From assembly GCA_033064195.1 (NCBI GenBank), contig JARBJD010000272.1, positions 37,953 to 101,952 on the forward strand: a stretch of 64,000 nucleotides of DNA, in the 5' to 3' direction. Shown piece by piece: positions 10,669-22,358 of this stretch. The position numbers and the translations under genes are program-made. Numbering within the stretch: position 1 is the stretch's first letter; every line of letters begins with the position of its first letter. This stretch comes from Blattamonas nauphoetae (lineage: Eukaryota; Preaxostyla; Oxymonadida). A model generated the notes under the pieces. That model was given only the letters and a program-made list of their open reading frames with translations. It had not been told where the DNA came from and ran no database searches.

Positions 10669-11637
10669 TATTCCCGTTTGAATTCTTGTCTCTCCCCTCA
10701 GCAAACTCCCATTTCCTTCAGTCTTTGATCTAACATTCTCCTATTTGGATCATGCCCAAGTGACTCTGCAATGTTCCTTTGTGAGTGCTGTCATCAGCTG
10801 TTCAGAATATTCTCCCCCAAGACCGTGACTCGCGAAGGGAACTGTCCCGGAGCGACTGCCACCTGATTCTTCGCGGAGTCGAACCTGCCCCTCTCCTTGA
10901 GGATTGGCTGCGAGTATCTTGCCCCGTCATATCCTCTCTCCCTTTCATGATGATAACTTCACTTGATTCCGTCTCTTCCTCGCCTCAAGCTGCCCGATCA
11001 AATCTATCGCCTTCACCTCTTCTCAGCGTCATCACTCGACTCTCCTCCTCAGAGAGATTCATTCGACTCTTTTCATAATCATCACTCGACTTCCTTCTTC
11101 GAAGTTGTTTCTTTACTCCCGTCCCTACTTTCATTTATCCTGAAAATTGTTGGTTCTGGACTGTTTCACAAAGTGTCCGTGGACCGCGGTGAGGGCTACA
11201 CCCTCATTGCAATTCCCTCCTTCACCTCGCATGGGACAACTGTCCATCAATCTTTCTCCCAACCTCATCACTTTGGTTCGAAAACCATCTTGAACTGCAA
11301 ACCCTGATTGATAGCTCTGTCAGATTCATCTAGAACTGACTATTCCCCTCATATAACTCAAGGTGAACTATCCTCAGGTTTGTCTTCCCTTCCAACTGCG
11401 CCCAACATCCCTCATCATCGACCCCTTCATGACGCACTTCCTCGCCCCCGGTGCTCTCTGGAAATGAATCATCTTTCGATCATCTTCCTCATCCCCACAT
11501 TCCTTCTTCCAACTCACTCCACCTCACACTTTCTCTCCAATTTCACAATCGGAACTCCCGTCCCTTGACAAAATATTGATCCATTGATGTCTTTGTCTTG
11601 CCGATCAAATCGGTTGGAGTTCATCCCCCACACTCCC

Positions 11638-12526
11638 CAGTCACGGACAAAAGTAAGTGGCCACCCCTTCCTGCATTTATGAACAGATGATTTTTCACAC
11701 TTTTTTCGTAAACACTTCACATTCATGAAAGACGGTAATTTTTCAAATATAAAACAAGAATAGTGTGGTGAAGTGGAAATCAAGAGATTTGACTGATGTG
11801 CCCTGGGAGGCACTTTTGATTGCGGATGTCACAATATGTCTCCTCTTCCAAGAAGAGGAGATGTGACCTGTATAGTCTGTTCCTCCACTGAGAGCTCTCA
11901 ACTTCCACTCCTCTCAGAGATACTGGAGGATCCGCGACGAAAAAGTGTGTTTTCTCTCTTCTTCATCCCTCTTCAGCCAGCTTTGTAAAGACATCAAACT
12001 CTCTCTCTGACGATGTTATTAAGTATTCTCACTTTCTCTCAATTGTAATGACCTGCTGTAGAGAACATGAGATTCGCACATTTTCTCCCACATTTTTTCA
12101 CACCAAAACTGTCAGCTTTCAATCGAACAAGGACAGAATAAGCATTCTGACGACAAGTTAAAGAGGTTGGAAGAGTTGCACGGATGTCAGAAGAGGGATG
12201 AAGAAGAGAGAAAACACACTTTTTCGTCGCGGATCCTCCAGTATCTCTGAGAGGAGTGGAAGTTGAGAGCTCTCAGTGGAGGAACAGACTATACAGGTCA
12301 CATCTCCTCTTCTTGGAAGAGGAGACATATTGTGACATCCGCAATCAAAAGTGCCTCCCAGGGCACATCAGTCAAATCTCTTGATTTCCACTTCACCACA
12401 CTATTCTTGTTTTATATTTGAAAAATTACCGTCTTTCATGAATGTGAAGTGTTTACGAAAAAAGTGTGAAAAATCATCTGTTCATAAATGCAGGAAGGGG
12501 TGGCCACTTACTTTTGTCCGTGACTG
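11638..12526. mobile_element. 889-bp foldback element with 337-bp arms
   Basis: The arms 11638-11974 and 12190-12526 are, as far as I can read them, perfect reverse complements; the spacer is about 215 bp. The ends start CAGTCACGGACAAAAGTAAG, which resembles Tc1/mariner termini (CAGT...ACAAAAGT). The flanks are CCC on both sides rather than the TA expected for Tc1/mariner, so the class is uncertain. The same 58-residue open frame appears on opposite strands in the two arms, as a result of the palindrome. There is no transposase. Confidence 0.85.
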
Positions 12527-12710
12527 CCCCCTTCCATCTATCCAACTCAAGCTCACTCATCCACTTGATCTGGAGGGTTCCTTCCTACCCTCGTCTCCCC
12601 AAAGAGTAAATATCGCTTCTTCTCCTCTCCTATTTGATGGTATCTAAATGCCTACACGATCTGTTCCAAGAACATTTCTCCCAATGCTGACGAGCGTGGT
12701 TCAGTACTGT

Positions 12711-13248
12711 CTAAACTCTCCCATAAGGCCGATCACCACTTTCACATCTTGAGCTGTCGATTCTGGATCGCACTTCGTTGTGAGCGTCCTCTGACCTACT
12801 TCCTGATGAAACTCCAGACACTTTAACAGTGTATGTTTCTGTGTGAACGAATCCTGAGCCTGTCACAACAAGTCTGTATGATGTCTTCGTTTCGTCAATC
12901 ACTTCGATCTTCGTCAAGCGGACTGGTTCTAAAGACATCTGAAATCCAACTGGTCCAACGAGACCTGAATTCGATCGGCTTGTCGCTTTCAGCGATGCTA
13001 TTTTGAAGAGCACTCCAGATGTTGTCTGTCTTTCTCGTTGAGCTGAATCGGTCTCCTAATTGAGACAACACTTCTTTCAACTCCCCAAGATCTCCAAATG
13101 ATGTTGTTGTCATTTTTTTTTGTTTTGACTCAGTGTCTCCGATTGCATCTTGAATATCATGTGTTAGCGTGGATCCCTTCCTACTCTCCAACTCCTTATC
13201 GCAAGACTGTGACACTTTTCCTTTCTTTGAGGAATCAAGGTCACTCAC
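12711..13248 (-). pseudogene. Surface-protein (IPT-like) fragment, decayed
   Basis: The minus strand encodes the pattern LTKIEVIDETKTSYRLVVTGSGF followed by a TETYTVKVSG strand in spaced agreement with the ITKI...VLSVSGEYLPSGETFTVTL module of segments 1 and 2. A second, overlapping frame (12895-13248) encodes a hydrophilic Ser/Lys-rich stretch, so a frame change lies near 13010. It is a remnant of a divergent family member within the 5.7-kb insertion. Confidence 0.5.
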
Positions 13249-13299
13249 TTCAATGAGCCCATGTCGGTATCGTGAACGAGACAGGACCGTCGAAATCGA

Positions 13300-15600
13300 T
13301 GGACCGTGTCCTTTCTGGCGAGCTCTTCACTTCTTTCACATTCCATGGCTTTTCCCTTCGATCCATTCCTTATCAGATCCCGACAGTCCCAAATCCTTCT
13401 TTCCTCTCTATTCTCCACCATGCCATTTGCTTAACTCCCCGTCGAACCATGATCCATCTTGGAGCGATATATTAGCTTCTTCATCTTCACAGTCTGTTCC
13501 TTCAAAATGAACAGTCGCTTCTGTGCTACTCTCCTCCAATGAGCCCGAGGTTGAATCTGTCCCCTTGTCAATCTTCACCACTGTGTATGTTGGCCCTAAA
13601 CTGTGCAGATGTTGAACAAGAGTCGGAGTGAATGAGTGTGGCCATTCCCTGACTCACTGCTACAGCCTCTTCCCCTGTGTATGCTTTCCTCTTTGGTGGG
13701 CTGGCGATTAACATCTTGGTGAACCAGTGTGAGTTGATAAGTGTGCGCTCCCGCACTATGCAGATTGGCGAAACAGCTGGTTGTTTTTAGCGGTCATTCC
13801 CGCGTCTCAAATCCGCTCGATCTCTCTCTCCATGAGGCTTGATTCAGTGTTTGCTCCTGAGGTTCTCCCTCACCTGACCATGCGGACCATGACGACTCAC
13901 CCGGTGTCGTATTGATTGATCTTAACCGTGCTTGCGTGGGAATTGTGATGAGTTCTCGTCGTGTCTCGTTTCCGGCTCGTTCCCTCTCGAGACGAGTGCT
14001 GGATGTGTGCTCGTTGTTGTGCCCTCGGTTGTGACATGTGTGAAGGCGTACAGGATGGGACTCGTTTTGAGGACAAACATGGCGTCCTTCCTACTGATAC
14101 AATTCGACGAGCTGTGTCGCTTCATGCTTTGAGTGTGTTTTGTTCCAGTCCTGCCTCGGAAATGGTGGTGAGCTGACGTGAAGACAAGTGAACGTCGACA
14201 CTGACATTGGGTACGCTGCTTGCTCCTCTGCAAATCTGGTAGGAGTTCTTTTCTGTGTTCAACAATCTGCCCCAATTGTTTGGGCTGAAGAACGTGATAA
14301 AGGCGTGTGGGGTGTTGGAGTGTCTCGAGAAGATAAACGGTGACTGTGGACAATTGTGGGCTCTGCTCGTGATTCGAGAGAGTGCGATGGATGAAATGAA
14401 TTGGGGAACAGTATGCCACCACTGGGCCAGTTGTCAAGAGATCCTGTCTTTCCCTTTCTTTTTCCTGTCGTTTCCTCTGGTTCGTTTAGGATTTGTGAGC
14501 ACTCCCCTGTGTCGTTCGTTCTGACTATGTTCTTCCGACTGGTCTTGCTAACTTCCACTCTATGTGACTTGACGCACAAGCGTCCTTCTACCCCGCTGAA
14601 CTCAATAGACCGAAGTTAAAAGCCTTCCCCATGGGAGCGGTGGTGTTCTCACATGGTTGAAGCTGTGAGTCATGAATTGCGAGTTAAATGGTGGATCTTT
14701 GTAACATGATTCATGAATGCAAGTCACTTCTTTGGTTTTTTGATGATGTCCTCCTGTCGGAACATGAACTGGTGAGTTCTCCTGTTGTCCTCAATCGGTT
14801 CCTTTGGGATCGATTAAAGATAGTCATTGAGGTTGATTCATCGAGTGGACGATGAATGCGGGGTAATTCTGCCATCATGTACGTGTTTTGTTGAATTCCT
14901 GGTACTATCCGGCGAATTATCCGATTCGTGGAGTCTTTCTCAGCGCAGAAAATATTGGCAGTTTTGTTGAGGGTAGTCGACGACCCCAATCTCACATCCG
15001 AGGTTGAATGTGTCGGCTCCGTTCCAGACTCCCGAAAGAATGTTGTTTGCCATCATGATTGGAGGCTGGTCTAACTGATCATGAATATTCGATTTCTCCA
15101 TATTCATGACAACGACAATCACTGCAAAGATGTTCTTGGTCTTGATTTCAATTGATTAGCCAGGATTACTCGGGTCACACGATTCGTGGCGCTGCTCCGT
15201 TCTGGCGAGCTCAACCGTTCGAATAAAGGATCGTATTTACTGTCCAGGCTGACTTGTGTTATTGTGTGATTCTGCTTTTGGTCAATTCTGGTGCAATCTG
15301 TGTAATTGACGGTTTGGATTACTCTTCTTGAAAGGAAAGATTTTGGTTCCGGCGAACATGTAATATTCGTCGATGCTTTTGCTAACAGCGGTCGTTCCTC
15401 GACTGTTTGGAGCGATATAAACAATCAGTCTCCATCTCCTTGTCTATGTGCTGTTGCTTTGGGCGAATTCGTGGGGTGATTCTTCTTCAGCCAAAAGCCC
15501 TATTGTTCTGGAATTATTCTTGATTTTGATGGTTGTACCCCAAAGCTTTCCTGAAAACGAGTAAAATCCTGGTAATCTTGTAAACTATGCAATTTTATGA
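13300..15600. other. No gene seen
   Basis: Interior of the 5.7-kb insertion. Open frames are short, overlap on both strands and show no recognisable domain or repeat. Confidence 0.5.
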
Positions 15601-15714
15601 AATTAAACGCTTCGATCGGACCACCCACCACTATTTCCATACGGGTCGGTCCGGACATCTCACTAGAGACTGGGAGACGAGCCCAGTTGTGTATGGCTTG
15701 ACCGAAGGGAAAGC

Positions 15715-18206
15715 CGTCCAATTAACACTGTCGATGTTCCAGCAATCGTCGAACTGAAGGAAATCTCGAATGTGTGACCAGATGTGAGTGTCACTGTGAA
15801 TGTCTCACCAGAGGGAAGATACTCACCAGAAACGGAAAGAACGAAGGTGGATGATCTGACCTCGCTTGGAGGTGTGATTTTGGTGATTCTGGGAGGAGGA
15901 TCTGGTGTGGTGAATGTGATTGTGTCGAAAAGTGCAACTTCTTTCTCGGAATTAGTTTCTTTCGGCAGCCATATCACTTTCATCACTTCGAATTTTGTCG
16001 CCCATTCCAGCCTTCCCTCAGTTGCCGCTGGACAAAGAGGTGCAATTCCTGTCAGAGTTGTTGAGTTGTAGTGAGTGAGTGTGACGTTCCATTCCTTCCC
16101 TCCATTCTCCACCATCATCCAATAACTCCCTTCCTTCAAACTGACTCCCCTCAGAACAATCTCCGTATCGTCCCATCCTTTCAGCGTTGAAGAAGCCTCG
16201 AAAGCCAACGGACCGACGGAATTGACGAGTGCTGAGCCTGTGACGGCAGCAGCTCTGAGCGTGTACGTTGCTTTCGGAAGAACCCCATTCGCTCCCGACG
16301 GGATAACTCCCATTCCGATTCTGGATGAGTCTGTCTCGCTTCCGAACACGACATGGACGAGTCGAGGGACGTTTGATCCGTCGAGGACAACTCCCATTGT
16401 CCCATCCACTGCTTTGTCTGTGTAGATCGTCACAGTCGCTTGAGTCTCCTCGAAAGAGAGATCAACAGCGAGGATTGATGAAGAGACGTCGAGCTGGGGG
16501 ACGAGATCATTGTCAGTGATCTTGCCGAGTGCGAGATAGACATTGTCGGCACCTGAAGTAGAGTCACAGAACTGGATCGGAAATTGAGCCACTGAGGATT
16601 GTGAGGTGCGGTCAAAATGAATATCTTGCCCGTTTTCCTGAGTCGATGACGAGCATTCTCTGAACCGGACAGATGAGAGGGACAGATGCAAGAGAGATGA
16701 ATAGAAAAGAGCACCTGATTTCATCGTCGCAGTGCAGGCAACAAAAGTACAGTTCACACACTCCGCTGTTTGACCAGCGAAATGAATGGTTCCTCCAGTC
16801 ATTGCTGAGCTCTGCTCGAAGAAACAGTTCTGAACTGTTGCTGAGAGCGAGTTGAAAAAGTGAAGACTGCCTGCCGTCGCTCCGGCCGAACACTCAGTGA
16901 ACGATGAGTTAATCACCGAGGACGCGTAGTCATAAGAAGTGTAATACAAATTGACGGCACCTCCGTTGAGACCGTTGGCAGTGCACGTGCATTTGTGGAA
17001 GAAGCAGCTCTCGACTTGGAGAGTCGACGATGATTTGAACAGGAGAATCGCTGCCCCGCCGACAGTTCCACCCGAGACTGAGATGGTCATCTCGTTGAAA
17101 GTGCAGAGTGTGAAGGTGACGGAGGTCAAGGTCGATGTGCTGTCAATCATGAATCGACCAATGTGTACTTGAGTTCGGTTTTCGAGAGAGAAGCCGAGTG
17201 GAGTGTTTCGTTCACGGATGCAGGATGAGAAGGAGGTGTTCAGGCACATCACATTCCCTCCCAAGTTCGGCGACATCATTCCTGTCCCGCTGTCGTGGTT
17301 TGTGCATTTCTGAACACAACTCCCGACCACTCGTTGACACACTTCACTCCCGAACTGTTCCTTGCTCGGTGAGAAGGGAGATGAAGATGTCATGTTCATA
17401 AGAGTGCTTTGGAGGAGACTCGCTTCCACTGTGAGGGCAGAGTCAATGCCAAACAGAGAGAAATCCTGTTCTGTCAGGCCAAACGAGAAGAGAGGGCCTG
17501 TTCCTGCAACCAGATGCTTCGATTCGAGGTGGAGGCCATTTCCAACCACAGTGATGGATTTAGAGTGGGCTGTTGGCGCATCGGTCTTTTCCGGATGAAT
17601 CATGCCAACAAATGGATGAAGACACTCGGATCGAGAGAGATGGATCACATCGGTCAGGATCACGCTTGATCCCAAAAGCATTTCATCATTTGGAGACATC
17701 ACAATCAGAAATGGAGACAAAAAGCCATTCGATGTGATTGAACTTGACGAGAAACTCACTGACGATCCAGAAATCGAGCACACACCAACGTTGTTCGAAT
17801 TCAAAACGGTATGAACACCGGCCACCCCAAAAGTGCAATTCGAAACCTCAAATATCACTTTTGGGACAATATTTCGAGATGTGTTGGTTTCTTGTCGATT
17901 TGTCTCGAGATGAGTCTGAGTGTGTGGAATTTGAGATGATTGGTGAGGCTTGACCGTTTGATCGTGGTCACATGCGAATAACAAGGCTGCATTAGTCCCC
18001 ATCAACAAAATATCGTCGGATCCAATTTCAATTGTCGATGAGATTGTCACGTCATTGTCTAGGTTCACCGTCCTCCGCTTCGAAAATCTTGTTTCCAGAT
18101 GCTGTTTGGGTGGAGATAGAAAATTGGAGACGAATGATGAGGGCGTTGTTGGATGAAGATTTTGGGTGGAAATGGCGATGGGGATGAGAACGAAAATGTT
18201 CATCAT
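15715..18206 (-). pseudogene. Large beta-helix/IPT surface protein, segment 1 (N-terminal)
   Basis: The frame starts at 18206 with a hydrophobic leader (MMNIFVLIPIAIS) that fits a signal peptide. Residues about 150-560 are a right-handed beta-helix of pectin-lyase type, with repeated phrases such as NSSFTEC, GGAVNLYYTS, GTIHFAGQ and CFF, as in polymorphic-membrane-protein-like repeats. Residues about 620-847 carry IPT/E-set-like modules (PRITKITPPSEV...SGEYLPSGETF). The cell-surface location is inferred. The frame runs into the insertion at 15714 and continues in segments 2 to 4. Without insertions the gene would be about 5.7 kb and still lack its 3' end. The dead paralogue at 40.7-42.4 kb suggests the missing end is a membrane segment and a kinase. 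Confidence 0.75.
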
Positions 18207-18956
18207 TCAAACTTATCAACGATTCTCGATCTCATGCCCACTATCTGACCATCGATGACAAAGAGACTCTTTCAATATTTCTCTTTGTGTTCAGATCAGA
18301 TCCTTCGCTTGGTCAGAATGGGAAGATTCAGTTAGTTCACATCTGAGATCTATGATAGTCTGAAACATCAAGTTTCATCAGTTTTAGCAATGGCGAGCCA
18401 CAATAACGTATTGCAACTGAGATCCGCCGAAATCATTCAGGGTTGTGCTTCCTCGAGTTGAGAGGAATATCTCTTTAAAGTTCGTTCATGCTTTGACAAC
18501 GAACACAACGAATGACATCAGAACGCAAGAAAAGGACCAAAAGTCTGTCTAAACAACTTGATCAACCCAAGATTCAGAGTGATCCTCCAAGAAACAAAAA
18601 CAGAATATCGGAGTGTCTTCGAAGGCCTCGAATCACAATTCTTACATGATCGAAGAGATTTTTTTCAGGCTTTGATCACTTTTTTTGTTTGGAGTTTCTG
18701 AAATCAAAAATAATGGGGCACTTCACCTCAAATCTTCAGAAATACTGGCCCAGACAACAATCAAACACCGGTTTTCGAAACAACAACACGTAATCAACGC
18801 AATAGCCGATGGCCCTCGTTCTTGAAACGTAACAGAAGCGTGATGTGAAAAGAATCGTTCAATCGAGGATTCTAGCTCAAAACGAAAAAATATTTCCTGA
18901 ATTAGGCGAATTTGGATGATCGAAGGAGTGTTCCAACTCAGCCATTGTACGTGAGC
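18207..18956. other. Intergenic, nothing recognised
   Basis: 750 bp between the divergent start of the surface-protein gene and the 3' end of the serpin gene. It is AT-richer than the genes and has no supported gene or repeat. Confidence 0.6.
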
Positions 18957-21573
18957 CTACGCTTCCGGCTCAGCTGGCTGTTCTTCAGCGGGCTGTTCCG
19001 TAGCAGGTTGTTCCTCAGCAGGTTTTTCCTCGCTTTCCGTTGGAACAGGCTCACTGGGCCCATCCGATGTTGATTCTGGGATATTTGCGTCCTGAACAGC
19101 AGTGGGAGGAGCATCGGAAGTCGCCGACTGTTTGATCCACGCCTCCTCCTCTTCCAGCTCGGATTTGATGGTTGCCTCTCTTCGGCCGTTTCTCTCATTC
19201 AGTCTGGCCATAACCTTGTTCTTACGTCTCGCTTCGACAGCTCCGGCGATCTTTGCGAACACTCCGTCGACGAGGGCCTCGACGACTGCCTCAGCCATCT
19301 TCAGTTTCTTTGTCTTTGGATCGGAGATTCGGGGATCGTTGATAATCAACAGCACGTTGTACAGCGTGTCATAAACAGCCAAGTTATCATCCTCGGTGAG
19401 CTCCCATGCTTCGGGGTTGGAGCTGGGTGTGCCGACAGTGCGGAGGTGGACATAAGGCGAGACCTCACCTGGAACACGCTTGTTCATCTCTGTCAGCACA
19501 GTCAGAATGCCGAAGATGAGTGGGTCGGCCTGATCCACAGCCATGATCATCTCAACCATCATCTTCTTCAGCCCGGCCTTCAATCCCTCGATTCCTGCTG
19601 TCATTGCATTCTGTTTCATGATATCGAGGACTCCTGGGGCATATGGAAGCTTTTCCTCTTCGACAATGTCGTCTGGGTTGATCTCCTCTTCGTCGCCTGG
19701 TGCCTCCTCTCGCGGCTTGATCTTGGCCATCTGGACAGCCATGTCGCCCAGTTCGTCAATTCGGTCGACAACGGCAATGGCTGTGTCGATGTTCGCCTCT
19801 CCCGACGCGAGCGAGGACAAGTTCTGAACATCGTCGAAAGAGAGGAAGGGTTTGTTGTCGTCGAACCCGTAGCACTTCAGGAACTCCACAATCGACACCT
19901 CGACTCCCTCCTTCACACCCGCCTCAGCAGACGAGACGATGGTGTCGAGAGGTGGCTGAGAGGCGTTGGCCTTCAGCCCTTCGAAGATCCCCTCAATCGC
20001 TGGATTCATCACTTGCATGATCGCGTCCTTGATCGCTCCAAGTGCCTGCTGCCTGGCGATCTTGACGATCGGGTTGACGTTCTGCTTCGCCTTCATCGCT
20101 GCCAGGAGCATCGCCTTCTCGGCCATCCACGCTTCGATTGTGCTGCCCTCCTTTTCGGGATGTGGCACTGTGGCGTCTGTGTACACGTCCTGCGGCTTGC
20201 GGACAACTCCGACCACGATTGGCTCGCCTGTCTTCCTTCGGATGGCAATCACAACAAAGTTTTCTCGAACATCGAACGAGTTCGGTCCTGTCTCAGCTGG
20301 TGGCGCCTTGTCTGATCGCTTTGATTTGTAAGCGGCCTTGACACGCGGGCCTGGGCGTGAGGAATCGCGGAGGTTGGTGCCGAAGTTGCGAGCGGTGATG
20401 AGCCCGCAGTGGTCGAGCGTGAAGTTGGACACGCAGTGCACGTCGGTGAGATGGACTGGACTCGCTGCAGCTTTCGAGAAGTTGGCTGTGTCGCCGAACG
20501 CTCCCGACAGACCCTGTTTCTTCAGGTGTTCTGTTGCTGACAGCGTGGATGTCTGAGCAACGATGGGAAGCACCACATTCAGACCCGCCCTCGGGTGTGC
20601 CTTGTCGGCCACTTCGAGTGCCTTGGAGGGAACACAATACTTGGCGGCGGCTGCCAGCAGTCCCTTCTCGCTTTTGTCGGCCGGCGAGATGATCAGGAGC
20701 TTCTCCAGATTGCCTGCGCGGGCGACGAGGATTCGATCACCCTCGTCTTCAGCTGTTCCGATGCAGTCTTCGATTGTGGTCACTTTGGAGATCAGCCCAG
20801 ACGCTGGCTTGCCGATCTTGAACTCGTTCTGCCACGACAGTTCAGTGTCGATGCCACTGAGCACGACAATCGACGATGTTTCAGGGACAGTGGGAACGCC
20901 TCGACTCAATCTCAGACCTCCGTTTCGGAACAGGTATGCAGCAAGCCACGCTCGGCCTCTCTCTGTCTTGTAGTTGACGAGATCGAAATACGAGTTGCTG
21001 GTGCGCCAGCTGTCATCGATGAAGGGTGCGTGCAGTTTGGTGCCTTTTGGGACGAATATGCCGTTTCTTGCACGGTAATCAAGAATTGTGCCGTCGTTGG
21101 AGCGGTTGATCTCGTGGTTGCCTTGGAATTCGAGGATCTGCGAGGGAAAGAAGGGAAGAGAGCAATCAAAACCAAAATATAAATTCAAACGGATCGTCCC
21201 CCAAGAACACTATCCAACTTCAGAATCTTCAAGAATTCTTTTTCAGTGTCGGCACCTGCCCCGAAAGCCAAGTTTGTGAGGGCTGTGTGGAGCATGCCGG
21301 GAGCGAAAAAGGTGCTTTTTCCTTCCGCGTTTTCGAGTATAGGGATCATCATATTCGCAAAATCGCCGACAATCTGGCCGTGTTCGAGTCGTTCTTTCTG
21401 CATTGTTTCCGCATCGACCTTTTCTCTCGCCTTGAAGGCTTTGTAGCCCTCGGCTCCCTTTGCTGAGCCTTTGAGAAGAGGCTTCCTGTGTTCGAAGAGG
21501 GGAAGAGTGTGGACTGTGAGAAAAAGATATGTGCATACGGCTCAAAGTATACTTCTGGTGATGTATTTCCCAT
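18957..21573 (-). CDS. Serpin with long C-terminal extension
   Basis: Three exons join in phase: 21539-21573, 21191-21485 and 18957-21137, with two 53-nt introns (GTATGC and GTTTGA donors, both ending in CAG). The product is about 836 residues. Exon 2 gives the serpin N-terminal core (STFFAPGMLHTALTNLAFGAGADTE in part). Exon 3 gives the shutter/sheet region (LNVVLPIVAQ, LKKQGLSGAFGDTANFS) and the C-terminal strand (ENFVVIAIRRKTGEPIVVG, about residue 397). The reactive-loop hinge does not match the inhibitory consensus, since LDHCGLITARN lacks the run of small residues, so protease inhibition is doubtful. Residues about 430-836 are an alpha-helical extension ending in Glu/Pro/Ala repeats, unusual for a serpin. 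No signal peptide is seen, suggesting a cytoplasmic protein. Confidence 0.85.
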
Positions 21574-22150
21574 CGCTATTCTGTGAGTATTCTTTCAAAC
21601 GCAAAATCCAACCCTTAATATATTTCCCATAAAAATAAATTCAGACCACATCAATATCTACGGACTTTCAAATTCATCTAAAAGAGCTGAATGAAGCTTG
21701 TACAGCAAAACGGCATGACCGACAATGACTATCTATTCCAAGCAGGTCTTGAGCTGTTTTCAGTCTCGAATTCAACCCTTTTTGGAAATCAATATTGAAG
21801 CCTCTATTTCTGAATTAGCTGTTATCAAGCGACTGTATCACGAATTAAGAAGTTGATTGCTCTTCTCAAAAGGGGTCCATCATCTCAGAAGAAACACATT
21901 TCTACCAAACGAAATTTCGATGGGAAACCAACTTACAGCTTTACTCTTGTTGAGCGACTTATCAAAAGGAGATCGATGGACGTTTTTGTCACTGTCTTCT
22001 CTCTTTCAGAGCAATCCCTTTTGAATTCGTCGATCACCAATTGAAAATGGTTCGATGGTCAGATCTCACAAAGTCACCACACCTTCCTTTCATATCGTTT
22101 TCCCCACTTCAAAAAAATAGTAGCTTCGAAATTTTTGAACGCAACAAAAT
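21574..22150. other. Intergenic, nothing recognised
   Basis: AT-rich sequence between the serpin start and the tRNA gene, with only short open frames. Confidence 0.6.
22146..22149 (-). terminator. Pol III terminator of tRNA-Leu
   Basis: Run of four T on the minus strand, one base after the tRNA 3' end. Confidence 0.75.
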
Positions 22151-22230
22151 GGAGACGGTTGGATTCGAACCAACGCCAATGAATTGACTGAGTCTTGATT
22201 TCAGCGCCTTAACCTCTCGGCCACGCCCCC
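22151..22230 (-). tRNA. tRNA-Leu (anticodon CAA)
   Basis: Read on the minus strand: the acceptor stem GGGGGCG pairs with CGTCTCC (two G-U pairs). The D arm begins TGGCCGAGAGG, the anticodon loop is AUCAAGA with CAA at positions 34-36, there is a short variable arm of class II type, and the T arm is GTTGG-TTCGAAT-CCAAC. The anticodon stem has one A-C mismatch next to the loop (positions 31-39). No intron is present. A TTTT run follows immediately (plus 22146-22149), as for an RNA polymerase III terminator. The 80-nt length without CCA is normal for eukaryotic leucine tRNA. Confidence 0.92.
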
Positions 22231-22358
22231 TTCACTTGAATTATGACAAATCGAAACGATGGACGAAAATATTGATTCGAGTGGGGAGACGCCTGAGATA
22301 GGTAAATTGATCAAACCATGATAAACTATTTCAATTTTCTGTCACTTCTCGGAAGCTT

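Larger units (their letters stand above)
10004..15714. mobile_element. 5.7-kb inverted-repeat insertion splitting the surface-protein gene
   Basis: Both ends carry the same sequence in opposite orientation, GGCTTTCCCTTCGGTCAAGC then ACACAACTGGGCTCGTCTCCCAGTCTCTAG in spaced blocks (10004-10064 and 15660-15714). A further block around GTCCGGACCGACCCGTATGG is shared, in inverted orientation, between 9820-9860 and 15619-15655. The flanking coding sequence (ends at 9783 and 15715) resumes a homologous frame when the insertion is removed, by comparison with the intact paralogous site at 8031-8100. It carries a tandem array, a foldback element and a surface-protein fragment. No transposase is recognised. 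Confidence 0.65.

Noticed and set aside
11514-12647. Two identical 58-residue open frames as a gene pair
   Set aside because: They are the two arms of one palindrome; identity comes from the inverted repeat, not from coding selection.
19446-20331. Plus-strand open frames of 289 and 121 residues
   Set aside because: They lie antisense to the serpin third exon, have no recognisable motif, and the opposite strand has clear serpin motifs.
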